From NCBI GenBank assembly GCA_000435055.1, contig FR879704.1:1-19388 (forward strand): a DNA stretch of 19,388 nucleotides. The letters are read 5' to 3'. This DNA comes from Clostridium sp. CAG:138 (GTDB taxonomy: Bacteria > Bacillota > Clostridia > Christensenellales > CAG-138). A program made the position numbers and the translations under genes. A model generated the notes under the pieces. That model did no database searches and had not been told where the DNA came from. It worked only from the letters and a program-made list of their open reading frames with translations. Positions 5,401-13,581 of this stretch are shown here, piece after piece. How positions within the stretch are numbered: position 1 is the stretch's first letter; each line of letters begins with the position of its first letter.

Positions 5401-7896
5401 ATGAATTTGAGAATCGCCCTTGCGGGCAACCCTAACAGCGGCAAAACAACGCTGTTCAACGCATTGACCGGCTCGAATCAGTTCGTCGGAAACTGGCCGG
5501 GTGTCACGGTTGAAAAAAAAGAAGGTAAACTTAAAAAACATGACGGAGTTATCATCACCGACCTTCCCGGCATTTATTCGCTTTCACCCTATACACTTGA
5601 AGAGGTCGTTGCGCGCAACTACCTTATCGGCGAGCGTCCCGATGCGATACTGAACATCATCGACGGCACGAATTTGGAGCGCAACCTGTATCTTACAACT
5701 CAGCTTACGGAGCTTGGCATTCCGGTTGTTGTTGCAATCAACATGATCGACCTTGTTCGCAAGAACGGCGACAAAATCAATGTTGCCGAACTTTCGCGTC
5801 AGCTTGGCTGCAAAGTCGTTGAAATTTCCGCTTTGCGCGGAACCGGCATTGCGGAAGCTGCGGAAGCGGCAATCGATGCAGCAAAGAACGGCAAAACCGT
5901 TCCCATGCACACCTTCGCAGGCCCTGTTGAACATGCACTTGCACATATCGAGGAAGCAGCCGTTCACGGACTGCCCGAGGAGCAGCAGCGTTGGTATGCC
6001 GTGAAGATTTTTGAGCGCGACGACAAGGTGCTTGAAAATCTGAATATTGATCCTAAGGTTATGGAGCATATCAATAAGGATATCGAGGCGGTAGAGAAGG
6101 AAATGGATGACGATTCCGAATCCATTATCACCAACGAACGTTATATCTACATCGGTTCGATTATCAAAGCTTGCTACAAAAAGAAAAACACGGGCAAGCT
6201 TTCAACTTCCGACAAGATCGACAAAATCGTGACCAACCGCTGGCTGGGTCTCCCCATCTTCGCTGCAGTAATGTTCCTTGTTTACTATATTTCAATGGTA
6301 ACAGTCGGCAGCGCGGCAACGGATTGGGCAAACGACGGACTGTTCGGCGACGGCTGGCATCTGTTCGGCATAGGCTCAAAGGCATATAACGAAACTGCCG
6401 AAAATTACAGCAACGCAATGAACGCTGCCGGCGCATTTGTTGATTTCGACACTGAAGCCGAAGATTTTGATGCTGACAAAGTGCTTGCCGAACTCGAAGC
6501 ATACAAGCCCGAGAGCGAGAACGCAACCGCAACCATCGGCGTTGAGGATGAGGAAACTCTTGCGGTAAACGAAATGACCGTTTATTATTCCACGATCCCC
6601 AAAGACGCAAAGGAAGATGAAACCATCGGCATGACTTATGTTGATGCCGTTAAATATCTTAAGGAAAACGGATTCGACGAACCCGATCCCGCCGCATACG
6701 GCGTTTGGGTAAAGGGTATTCCCGTGCTTGTGGGCGAAGGCCTTGAAAAGGCAGGCGCAGCTGATTGGCTTGCAGGCCTTATCAACGACGGTATAGTTGC
6801 AGGTGTCGGTGCTGTTCTCGGCTTTGTTCCGCAGATGCTCGTTCTGTTCCTGCTGCTCGCTATCCTTGAAGGCTGCGGTTATATGGCACGTATCGCATTC
6901 GTCCTTGACAGGATTTTCCGCAAATTCGGTCTTTCCGGCAAATCCTTCATCCCGATGCTCATCGGCACGGGCTGCGGCATTCCCGGTATTATGGCATCCA
7001 GAACGATTGAAAACGAACGTGACCGCCGCATGACCATCATGACCACAACGTTCATCCCCTGCGGTGCAAAGGTTCCCTTTATTGCAATGATCGCAGGCGC
7101 AATCTTCGGCGGTTCAGCCTGGGTTGCAACAAGTGCATATTTCATCGGCATGGCGGCAATCATAATTTCCGGTATCATGCTGAAGAAAACCAAGATGTTC
7201 GCGGGCGAACCCGCTCCCTTCGTAATGGAGCTTCCCGCATATCATCTTCCCACTGTCAGCAACGTTCTCCGTTCCACTTGGGAGCGCAGCTGGTCCTTCA
7301 TCAAGAAGGCGGGCACGATCATTCTTCTGTCCACGATACTCGTTTGGTTTACCTCCTACTTCGGATTTACTTCCGACGGGTTCAGAATGCTTGCGGAAGA
7401 CGAGCTTGACAAGTCCATTCTTGCGGCAGTCGGCAATGCGATCGCCTGGATCTTCAAACCCCTCGGCTGGGGCGAATGGCAGGCAGCGGTTGCATCCATC
7501 ACCGGCCTTGTTGCAAAGGAAAACATCGTTGGCACGATGGGCATTCTTTACGGCGCAGAAGGTCCCGTTTATGCGACCCTTGCACATGTTTTCAACGGCA
7601 TTCAGGCATATTCGTTCCTGGTGTTCAACCTGCTCTGTGCACCTTGCTTTGCGGCAATCGGCGCAATAAAGCGCGAAATGAACAGCCCGAAATGGACTTG
7701 GTTCGCAGTTGCATACCAGTGCGGATTTGCGTACATCATCTCTCTGATGATTTATCAGTTCGGCTGCCTGTTCACGGGTAATGTACATGTTGTCGGCCTC
7801 ATCTTTGCTGTTGCTGCACTTGCCGGCATTATCTACATGCTTGCCCGCCCCTACAAAGAGGCAACAAAACTTACCAAGAACGTTAAGATTGGATAA
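5401..7896 (+). CDS. feoB: Ferrous iron transport protein B
   Basis: An 831-residue inner-membrane ferrous iron transporter with an N-terminal G domain: G1 GNPNSGKT (9-16), G2 Thr near 36, G3 DLPG (54-57), G4 NMID (114-117), G5 SAL (143-145). A helical spacer (about 170-270) leads to the membrane part, with Gate/Nucleoside-recognition segments including LEGCGYMAR (489-497), IGTGCGIPG (521-529), FIPCGAKVPF (551-560) and TGLVAKENIVGT (701-712). About 115 polar, acidic residues (326-440) are inserted between the first and second membrane segments, making the protein longer than the ~770 of E. coli. The start at 5401 has TAAGGAGG five bases upstream and begins straight at the G domain; an upstream in-frame ATG at 5269 would translate through the operator and add a non-FeoB tail, so it was not used. 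Confidence 0.96.
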   Translation: MNLRIALAGNPNSGKTTLFNALTGSNQFVGNWPGVTVEKKEGKLKKHDGVIITDLPGIYSLSPYTLEEVVARNYLIGERPDAILNIIDGTNLERNLYLTTQLTELGIPVVVAINMIDLVRKNGDKINVAELSRQLGCKVVEISALRGTGIAEAAEAAIDAAKNGKTVPMHTFAGPVEHALAHIEEAAVHGLPEEQQRWYAVKIFERDDKVLENLNIDPKVMEHINKDIEAVEKEMDDDSESIITNERYIYIGSIIKACYKKKNTGKLSTSDKIDKIVTNRWLGLPIFAAVMFLVYYISMVTVGSAATDWANDGLFGDGWHLFGIGSKAYNETAENYSNAMNAAGAFVDFDTEAEDFDADKVLAELEAYKPESENATATIGVEDEETLAVNEMTVYYSTIPKDAKEDETIGMTYVDAVKYLKENGFDEPDPAAYGVWVKGIPVLVGEGLEKAGAADWLAGLINDGIVAGVGAVLGFVPQMLVLFLLLAILEGCGYMARIAFVLDRIFRKFGLSGKSFIPMLIGTGCGIPGIMASRTIENERDRRMTIMTTTFIPCGAKVPFIAMIAGAIFGGSAWVATSAYFIGMAAIIISGIMLKKTKMFAGEPAPFVMELPAYHLPTVSNVLRSTWERSWSFIKKAGTIILLSTILVWFTSYFGFTSDGFRMLAEDELDKSILAAVGNAIAWIFKPLGWGEWQAAVASITGLVAKENIVGTMGILYGAEGPVYATLAHVFNGIQAYSFLVFNLLCAPCFAAIGAIKREMNSPKWTWFAVAYQCGFAYIISLMIYQFGCLFTGNVHVVGLIFAVAALAGIIYMLARPYKEATKLTKNVKIG

Positions 7897-7971
7897 ATCA
7901 AAACGTTAGCAATGGTTTGAGTCGAACAGCGTTCGGCAATACGATGCGGTTCGACGAATGAATTCCCCCAA

Positions 7972-8026
7972 CCCGGATGACGATGCGGACGGCGGTGCGC
8001 CATGCATTGCCTCCGCATCTTCCGGG
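7972..8026 (+). repeat. Long imperfect hairpin between feoB and the Cys-rich peptide gene
   Basis: CCCGGA (7972-7977) pairs with TCCGGG (8021-8026), and GATGCGGA (7982-7989) pairs with TCCGCATC (8012-8019), separated by an asymmetric internal loop. No T run follows, so simple termination is unlikely. It may be a processing or stability element separating feoB from downstream genes. A degenerate half operator (GTTAGC at 7905-7910) lies just upstream. Confidence 0.5.
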
Positions 8027-8100
8027 CAAATTTGGGAATAAAATAAGCAAAAACCGATTTTATTTTTCACGAAAACAGAAACATGAAAGGAGAAGGTCAT

Positions 8101-8271
8101 ATGTTCAATTGGATAGCTCGGAATCTTTCAACGATTATTATCTGCCTTGTGCTTGCCGCTGTTGTGGCTCTTATCATTGTGAGTCTTGTTAAAGACAAAA
8201 GAAAAGGCAAGTCCTCCTGCGGCTGCAAGTGCGCCCATTGTCCGATGGCAGGCTCCTGCCATAAAAAATAA
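8101..8271 (+). CDS. FeoB-associated Cys-rich membrane protein
   Basis: A 56-residue protein with one N-terminal transmembrane helix (about residues 10-35), a short basic linker (KDKRKGK) and a Cys-rich tail with five cysteines in SCGCKCAHCPMAGSCHKK. This is the layout of the FeoB-associated Cys-rich membrane protein family found next to feoB in Bacillota. The tail, next to basic residues and probably cytoplasmic, could bind incoming iron; that is inference. AAAGGAG (8086-8092) precedes the ATG at 8101; an upstream in-frame ATG at 8083 overlaps this site and was rejected. Confidence 0.88.
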   Translation: MFNWIARNLSTIIICLVLAAVVALIIVSLVKDKRKGKSSCGCKCAHCPMAGSCHKK

Positions 8272-8349
8272 TAAGTCGGCCGCAAACCGGTGCAAGCAGG
8301 AAAAATGCCGGCCGAATTTACGGAAACAGCTTTGCGGAAAGGAGAAAAA

Positions 8350-8616
8350 ATGTTCAGAACCGTTGTAAAAATCGATGGAATGATGTGCGGAATGTGTGAA
8401 GCGCATATCAATGATGCAATAAGAAGGAATTTCAACGTTAAGAAAGTGAAATCATCGCACTCAAAAGGTGAAACGGTGATCGAGTCCGAAACAGAACCCG
8501 ATGCAGCTGCGCTTAAGCGCGCAATTGAAGAGACAGGTTATGAATTCATCTCCGCCTCGACAAAAATCATTGAAGGCAGGCGCGGACTGTTTGCGGGCAT
8601 TCTGCATAAAGACTAA
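8350..8616 (+). CDS. Heavy-metal-associated (HMA) domain protein
   Basis: An 88-residue soluble protein with a ferredoxin-like HMA fold, as in copper chaperones. The metal site is GMMCGMCEAH (10-19), with the C-x2-C pair at Cys13 and Cys16; FNVKKVKSSHSKGETVIESE and the helix AALKRAIEETGYEF complete the domain (to about residue 72). A basic tail follows. AAAGGAG lies about six bases before the ATG at 8350; the longer frame from 8290 was rejected. It follows the Cys-rich peptide by 78 bases and is probably the last gene of the feo operon. HMA domains usually bind Cu(I), so its place in an iron operon is notable. Confidence 0.88.
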   Translation: MFRTVVKIDGMMCGMCEAHINDAIRRNFNVKKVKSSHSKGETVIESETEPDAAALKRAIEETGYEFISASTKIIEGRRGLFAGILHKD

Positions 8617-8642
8617 AAAAGGTTGAAAAGTTGTGAAACAGA

Positions 8643-8689
8643 ACGGATATGCTTTTCGCGCTTCAGCCCCTACGGAGAAGCATATCCGT
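8643..8689 (+). terminator. Perfect 12-bp hairpin after the feo operon
   Basis: ACGGATATGCTT (8643-8654) and AAGCATATCCGT (8678-8689) are perfect reverse complements around a 23-base loop, 26 bases after the last stop. There is no T run after the stem, so it is an atypical terminator or an RNA stability element, or a DNA site for a dimeric protein. Confidence 0.45.
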
Positions 8690-8735
8690 ATTGCTGTGAA
8701 AGCACCGGCAGAGAGTTTTATTTTTTAGAACTGAA

Positions 8736-8751
8736 GTTAGCATAGGCTAAC
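8736..8751. promoter_or_regulatory. Operator palindrome upstream of DUF2325 gene
   Basis: GTTAGC-ATAG-GCTAAC, a perfect palindrome of the feo operator type, 95 bases before the DUF2325 start codon. A promoter in this gap is not obvious, but the site implies this gene shares the feo regulator. Confidence 0.7.
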
Positions 8752-8846
8752 TAAAAGCAAAACGGTCGGAATTGAAAAAGGTACGGAAAGAAATTGAAGA
8801 CTAAAGCGAAAAGTTAAAAATAACAAACAGGAGAAAGGGAAAGAAA

Positions 8847-9125
8847 ATGAGCGTTGTTATCGTCGGCGGAAATGAGCGCATGATAAGGCAGTATGAGCAG
8901 CTTTGCAAATCATATTCATGTAAAGCAAAGGTCTATATTGAAACGGATAAAGGCATTCAGAACTTCGGCACACCGGATCTGGTCGTGCTTTTCACAAGCA
9001 CAATGTCTCATAAAATGCTTCAGATTGCCTCCGGGCAGGCGAAACGAAAGAACCTTCGCGTTGCAAGAAATCATACAAGTTCAATGGCTGCACTGAAAAG
9101 CATTTTGGATGAGCACACAGCATGA
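8847..9125 (+). CDS. DUF2325 domain protein
   Basis: A 92-residue protein that matches the DUF2325 pattern over its full length: MSVVIVGGNERM, then YEQLCKSYSCKAKVY with Cys20 and Cys25, PDLVVLFTSTMSHKM, KRKNLRVARNHTSSMAALKSIL. It reads as a small Rossmann-like fold with the glycine pair near the N-terminus; no catalytic role is established. AGGAGAAAGGGA upstream gives a ribosome binding site (AAGGGA six bases before ATG). It follows the feo operon on the same strand with a feo-type operator between them, and a strong terminator follows at 9208-9250. An iron-linked role is suggested by context only. Confidence 0.88.
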   Translation: MSVVIVGGNERMIRQYEQLCKSYSCKAKVYIETDKGIQNFGTPDLVVLFTSTMSHKMLQIASGQAKRKNLRVARNHTSSMAALKSILDEHTA

Positions 9126-9207
9126 GCATAACGGTGCATCAGGAAAATGAAATGGGAATGCTTTGACAGCAGTGTATATTAAGCAGTGCGCATGAATATG
9201 ATGATCA

Positions 9208-9250
9208 AAGGACGGCAGAAACGGAACAATTCCGAATTTCTGTCGTCCTT
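9208..9250. terminator. Bidirectional terminator between DUF2325 and ppdK
   Basis: AAGGACGGCAGAAA (9208-9221) pairs with TTTCTGTCGTCCTT (9237-9250) with one G-U pair, and an inner CGGAA/TTCCG extends the stem. Flanking T content is modest, but the stem is very stable and lies between two convergent genes. Confidence 0.7.
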
Positions 9251-9267
9251 ATTTGATGTCTGCACGT

Positions 9268-9301
9268 GCAGCCGCCGAATCATTTAAGTATCGGCAGCTG
9301 C
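9268..9301 (-). terminator. Stable hairpin just after ppdK
   Basis: GCAGCCGCCGA (9268-9278) and TCGGCAGCTGC (9291-9301) pair over 11 bases. The single non-Watson-Crick position is a G-U wobble on the minus-strand RNA but a mismatch on the plus strand, so the structure belongs to the ppdK message. No T run follows; it may protect the 3' end or aid termination. Confidence 0.4.
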
Positions 9302-9333
9302 GCGGGAAAAGTTAATGGGTTAGGTGGGTTGAA

Positions 9334-11961
9334 TCAGTTGTTGTTCAGCTTTGCCTGTGCTGCCGCAAGCCTTGCAATGGGTACGCGGAAGGGTGAACAG
9401 GAAACATACTGAAGACCGACTTTGTGGAAGAACTCGATGCTGGAGGGATCACCGCCGTGTTCGCCGCAAACGCCCAGCTTGATGTTGGGACGGGTCTGCT
9501 TGCCGAGCTCAACAGCCATCTTGACGAGTTTGCCTACGCCGTTTTGATCAACGCGTGCAAAGGGATCGCTCTCGAAGATTTGCTTTTTATAATAGTCTTC
9601 AAGGAACTTCCCGGCATCGTCGCGGCTGAAGCCGAAAGTCATCTGGGTAAGGTCGTTGGTGCCGAAGCTGAAGAATTCCGCCTCGGTTGCAACTTCGTCC
9701 GCAGTGAGAGCGGCGCGGGGGATTTCGATCATGGTGCCGACAAGGTAGGGGATTTCCATGCCCTTTTCTTCCATGACCTTCTTTGCGGTTTCAACAACGA
9801 AACTCTTAACATATGCAAGCTCACGGGTTTCGCCGACAAGGGGAATCATGATTTCGGGGATGATTTCAAGCCCGGTTTCCTGACGAACCTCGATTGCAGC
9901 TTCAATAACGGCACGGGTCTGCATTTCCGCAATTTCGGGGTAAGTAACGGACAGACGGCAGCCGCGGTGGCCCATCATGGGGTTGCTCTCGTGCAGGCTG
10001 ACAACGGTCTTTTTGAGCTCATCAAAGGTGATGCCCATGTTGCTTGCAAGAGCGGCGATCTCCTCATCCTTGGTGGGAAGGAACTCATGGAGGGGCGGAT
10101 CCAGGAAGCGAATCGTAACGGGACGACCCTGCATTGCCTTGTAGATGCCCTTGAAGTCTTCACGCTGCATGGGCAGAATTTTTGCAAGAGCAGCCTTGCG
10201 CTCATCCGCATTCTTTGAAACGATCATCTCGCGCATTGCGGGGATTCGTGCTTCGTCAAAGAACATATGCTCGGTGCGGCAGAGACCGATGCCCTCTGCG
10301 CCGAACTTGACTGCCATTTCAGCCTGTGCGGGGGAGTCCGCATTGGTGCGGATCTTAAGGGTGCGAATTGCATCCGCCCATTCCATAATGGTTGCGAAAT
10401 TGCCGGAAAGTTCGGCGGGGACGGTGCGAATCGCTTCGGCGTAAACTTTGCCGTTTGAGCCGTCAAGACTCATCCAGTCGCCTTCGTGAAGAACGGTGCC
10501 GTCGGTGAAGGTGAGCGTCTTTGCGGGTTCGTCGATAACGATTTCCTTGCAGCCGGAGACGCAGCAGGTGCCGAGCTGTCTTGCAACAACCGCAGCGTGG
10601 CTGGTCATGCCGCCGAAAGCGGTGAGGATGCCCTCGGAAGCGGTCATGCCCTCGATGTCCTCGGGGCTGGTTTCTTTGCGGGCAAGGATAACCTTGTGGC
10701 CCGCTTCGCTTGCGCGCTTTGCATCGTCTGCCGAGAAGTAGACCATGCCGCATGCTGCACCGGGGGATGCGGCAAGACCGGTTGCCATTGCCTTTGCTGC
10801 CTTAAGTGCGGCGGCGTCAAAGGTGGGATGAAGCAGGGCGTCAAGGCTCTTGGGGTCGATCATTGCAATCGCTTCTTCGCGGGTGCGCATACCTTCGTTC
10901 ACAAGGTCAACAGCGATCTGAAGAGCTGCCGCTGCGGTGCGCTTGCCGTTGCGGGTCTGGAGCATGAAGAGCTTGCCGCGTTCAATAGTGAACTCCATAT
11001 CCTGCATGTCGCGATAGTGTTTTTCAAGAGTTTCGGCCGTTCTTACGAATTCGTTGTAAACGGCTTCGTTGGTCTGCCTGAGGTGGTCGATGGGTTCGGG
11101 AGTGCGGATGCCTGCAACAACGTCCTCGCCCTGTGCGTTCATGAGATACTCGCCGTAGAGCTTCTTTTCGCCGGTGGAGGGGTTGCGGGTGAATGCAACA
11201 CCGGTACCGCTGTCGTTGCCCATGTTGCCGAATACCATGCTCTGAACGTTGACCGCGGTGCCCCAATCGGAGGGGATATCGTTCATGCGGCGGTAGATAA
11301 TTGCGCGGGGGTTATCCCAGCTGCGGAAAACTGCCTTGACAGCTTCGAGAAGCTGAGTCATGGGTTCCTGCGGGAAGTCAAATCCCTTGACCTGTTTAAA
11401 CATGGCTTTGTATGATTCAACGATTTCCTTAAGGTTGTCGGCAGTAAGGTCGGTGTCAAGTTCGCAATTGTATTTTTTCTTTGCGCCGTCGAAAATCTCG
11501 TCGAACTTTGCTTTTTCAACTTCCATAACGACGTCGGAGAACATCTGAATGAAACGGCGATAGCTGTCATATGCAAAACGCTCGTTGCCGGTCAGGTTTG
11601 CAAGAGCAACAACGGTTTCGTCGTTCAGACCGAGGTTGAGGATCGTGTCCATCATGCCGGGCATGCTTGCACGTGCGCCGGAACGAACGGAAACGAGGAA
11701 GGGGTTTTCGGTGCTGCCGAATTTTTTGCCCGCCTTTTCTTCGGTAACGGCAAGAGCTGCTTTTATCTGCTCGATGATGTCATCGGAGATTGTGCGGCCG
11801 TCCTCATAGTAACGGGTGCAGGCTTCGGTTGAAACTGTGAAGCCATAAGGAACGGGCAGACCGAGACCGGTCATTTCGGCAAGGTTGGCACCTTTGCCGC
11901 CCAGAAGGTTCCTCATGGTTGCGTTGCCCTCATTGAAGAGGTACACATATTTGTGGGACAT
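9334..11961 (-). CDS. ppdK: Pyruvate, phosphate dikinase
   Basis: An 875-residue cytosolic enzyme that interconverts pyruvate + ATP + phosphate and PEP + AMP + pyrophosphate; in anaerobic Clostridia it commonly works in glycolysis as a pyrophosphate-linked step. The N-terminal ATP-grasp part has LLGGKGANLAEM (19-30) and VSVRSGARASMPGMMDT (about 90-105). The swivelling phospho-His domain has GGMTSHAAVVARQLG with His455. The C-terminal TIM barrel has GLCRTEHMFF and GVCGEHGGDP with Cys832, matching the known catalytic His455 and Cys831 of the Clostridium symbiosum enzyme. Length and all domains are complete. GGAGG (11969-11973) is seven bases before the ATG, and a strong promoter lies at 12011-12039. 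No PPDK regulatory kinase gene is nearby. Confidence 0.97.
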   Translation of the reverse strand: MSHKYVYLFNEGNATMRNLLGGKGANLAEMTGLGLPVPYGFTVSTEACTRYYEDGRTISDDIIEQIKAALAVTEEKAGKKFGSTENPFLVSVRSGARASMPGMMDTILNLGLNDETVVALANLTGNERFAYDSYRRFIQMFSDVVMEVEKAKFDEIFDGAKKKYNCELDTDLTADNLKEIVESYKAMFKQVKGFDFPQEPMTQLLEAVKAVFRSWDNPRAIIYRRMNDIPSDWGTAVNVQSMVFGNMGNDSGTGVAFTRNPSTGEKKLYGEYLMNAQGEDVVAGIRTPEPIDHLRQTNEAVYNEFVRTAETLEKHYRDMQDMEFTIERGKLFMLQTRNGKRTAAAALQIAVDLVNEGMRTREEAIAMIDPKSLDALLHPTFDAAALKAAKAMATGLAASPGAACGMVYFSADDAKRASEAGHKVILARKETSPEDIEGMTASEGILTAFGGMTSHAAVVARQLGTCCVSGCKEIVIDEPAKTLTFTDGTVLHEGDWMSLDGSNGKVYAEAIRTVPAELSGNFATIMEWADAIRTLKIRTNADSPAQAEMAVKFGAEGIGLCRTEHMFFDEARIPAMREMIVSKNADERKAALAKILPMQREDFKGIYKAMQGRPVTIRFLDPPLHEFLPTKDEEIAALASNMGITFDELKKTVVSLHESNPMMGHRGCRLSVTYPEIAEMQTRAVIEAAIEVRQETGLEIIPEIMIPLVGETRELAYVKSFVVETAKKVMEEKGMEIPYLVGTMIEIPRAALTADEVATEAEFFSFGTNDLTQMTFGFSRDDAGKFLEDYYKKQIFESDPFARVDQNGVGKLVKMAVELGKQTRPNIKLGVCGEHGGDPSSIEFFHKVGLQYVSCSPFRVPIARLAAAQAKLNNN

Positions 11962-12010
11962 AATGAATCCTCCGTGTTTTCTTTTTTATACACACTTGGT
12001 ACAGCAATGT

Positions 12011-12039
12011 ATTATACATAATTCTTCCCGAAATTTCAA
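12011..12039 (-). promoter_or_regulatory. ppdK promoter
   Basis: On the minus strand TTGAAA (12034-12039), 17 bases, perfect TATAAT (12011-12016). Start near 12004 gives a leader of about 43 bases. An 11/12 consensus match fits a highly expressed enzyme. Confidence 0.8.
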
Positions 12040-12142
12040 GTATTTATCAAGAATTTTTTCAATATTTTACACAAACAATACATACGGAAGGACGAAAACG
12101 CGCCGAGTCGAACCGTTGGATTCGAAAAAAATTGTGCAAACT

Positions 12143-12175
12143 CAATGTTTTTTCGGAAAAACAATGTTTATTCGG
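12143..12175 (+). repeat. Direct repeat upstream of the small hydrophilic gene
   Basis: CAATGTTTTTTCGG (12143-12156) is repeated with one change as CAATGTTTATTCGG (12162-12175), period 19. It ends 14 bases before the ribosome binding site of the next gene. It may be a regulator site or a simple slippage duplication. Confidence 0.4.
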
Positions 12176-12201
12176 CAGCAAACAAAAAAGAGGTGAATCC
12201 G

Positions 12202-12444
12202 ATGAAAAAAGAGATGAAAAATGATAAGAACAATTCCGAACGGAAAATGCCTAAAATGCAGGATGCGGATTTCTGCGGACAGAATTTGGGTATTGATGCG
12301 GGGAATGCAACAGCTTCGGCAAACGAAACAACGGGCATGATGCCGACCGCTCCGCAAAACAGTGCTGAACTTGAAGCGGCGGAAGAACTCTCTCCGCTGC
12401 AATACACATCTTCGGTGAAGCAAAAAAAACGAAATAAGCAATAA
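12202..12444 (+). CDS. Small hydrophilic hypothetical protein
   Basis: An 80-residue protein with a Lys-rich start (MKKEMKNDKNN), an Ala/Thr/Asn-rich middle, an acidic stretch (ELEAAEELS) and a basic end (KQKKRNKQ). It has no membrane segment, one cysteine, and looks largely disordered. I do not recognise a family. AGAGGTG lies six bases before the ATG, which is why this start is preferred over the longer frame at 12145. A terminator follows immediately. No clear promoter was seen. It may be real given the ribosome binding site and terminator, but the function is unknown. Confidence 0.55.
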   Translation: MKKEMKNDKNNSERKMPKMQDADFCGQNLGIDAGNATASANETTGMMPTAPQNSAELEAAEELSPLQYTSSVKQKKRNKQ

Positions 12445-12468
12445 ACCGACGATAGTTTGAATAAATAA

Positions 12469-12504
12469 AGGAGCCGCTGCGCAAATTCGGCGGGAGCGGC
12501 TCCT
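12469..12504. terminator. Bidirectional terminator between convergent genes
   Basis: AGGAGCCGCT (12469-12478) pairs perfectly with AGCGGCTCCT (12495-12504). On the minus strand the stem is followed by TTATTTATT, and on the plus strand by GCGGGTTTAATTTT, so it suits both the small plus-strand gene and the NYN gene. Confidence 0.8.
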
Positions 12505-12531
12505 GCGGGTTTAATTTTCAGCCGGTTGTTT

Positions 12532-13299
12532 TCAGCCTTCGTCGTAAAGGCCGGCTGCTTTGATTTTTTTCCAATCGGCGGCAACGATGCGCACCTGTTT
12601 GCTTGAATTGATTGAAAAATCTTTTTGGAAAACGTATCCGTTTGCCATCATGCGCAAAAGTGTGGCTTTTACCCTGTCGTCGGGAACATTGTTTCGCTTT
12701 GACACCGCTTCAATGGTACCCCAAAACGTCGGAATGATATTGGCTTTTGTTTCAACGTGCGCAAGGTTGCTGACTATCATGCGCATATAGGAGTTGTTAA
12801 GCTCCTCCTCATCGGGAAGCAGGCGAATGTCGCTTGCAACACCCTGAAGCCGTTTGCTGAACGTGTCCGTCACACCGTAAACAACAACTTTTTTGTGCCT
12901 TTTCTGCACAAGATATTTGACAACGGACTGAAAATGACCGTCTCCGGTGAAGATAATATAGGTGCCGACATCGTTTCTGGATGTTACGTTCTGATAAATA
13001 TAATCAAGCATAACAAAATCCGTCATATCTTTTTTGCGGTACTGCGTTGCCGTGCCGGTTTCGATAATGGTGTTGGTGATGTTGCGCAGCTTTACAAGCT
13101 CCTCACCGATGCCGGGGGATGAAAAATCGGCAAAAATCATAATATCTTCAATGTCGAACTGCTTTTCAAGCTCGGCACGCCATGCGGCTGTATCGGGACG
13201 AAGATTATATTTGTTTTTGTACGAATAAAACCAGTATTCGTAATCAACGAATACCATTGCCCGTTTTGAACGGGCAAGCGACCTGAAAATGTTGAGCAA
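12532..13299 (-). CDS. NYN domain protein, putative RNase, with C-terminal winged helix
   Basis: A 255-residue protein whose N-terminal part (about 12-160) is a NYN/PIN-like domain of the LabA/DUF88 type. Acidic residues expected to bind metal are visible: Asp19 in VFVDYEYWF, Asp58 in IFADF, Asp91/Asp94 in KKDMTDFVM and Asp120 in FTGDGHFQSVV. NYN domains are typically metal-dependent ribonucleases. The C-terminal part (about 172-250) looks like a winged helix (ISRGTIEAVSKRNNV-like segment, then MMANGYVFQKD), perhaps for nucleic acid binding. The start is a TTG at 13299 with AAAGGAGG about six bases upstream; the first ATG (codon 15) would remove that spacing. It is monocistronic and ends at a strong terminator. 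Confidence 0.88.
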   Translation of the reverse strand: MLNIFRSLARSKRAMVFVDYEYWFYSYKNKYNLRPDTAAWRAELEKQFDIEDIMIFADFSSPGIGEELVKLRNITNTIIETGTATQYRKKDMTDFVMLDYIYQNVTSRNDVGTYIIFTGDGHFQSVVKYLVQKRHKKVVVYGVTDTFSKRLQGVASDIRLLPDEEELNNSYMRMIVSNLAHVETKANIIPTFWGTIEAVSKRNNVPDDRVKATLLRMMANGYVFQKDFSINSSKQVRIVAADWKKIKAAGLYDEG

Positions 13300-13581
13300 A
13301 TAAACCCTCCTTTGCGCAAAGCAAAATATGCGCTTACATAGTGCGGTAATGCTTTGAACGATTCATTTTTGCGGGAAAGATCCCGAAATCAAAGCTCCCT
13401 TAAACCGACAGACCGAAAACAACAAACCTGCCGAAAGGGCAGTGCAACAAAATAACCACACGGTATCGAACGCGTAAAAAATAAATTTCATATGCGATTT
13501 TTACATAAACAAAGACCAATAGGCAGCCGCAGGCAAAATGCTGCGATCCGTAGATTGAATAAAGTTTACGCCCGATAGTGC

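Noticed and set aside
9163..9180. Promoter TTGACA with a TATATT nearby on the plus strand
   Set aside because: Spacing between the two elements is only about six bases and no gene follows before the terminator.
10486..11415. A 309-codon open frame antisense to ppdK
   Set aside because: It lies inside a complete ppdK with intact catalytic motifs and is Cys/Gly-rich without domain features, typical of a shadow frame.
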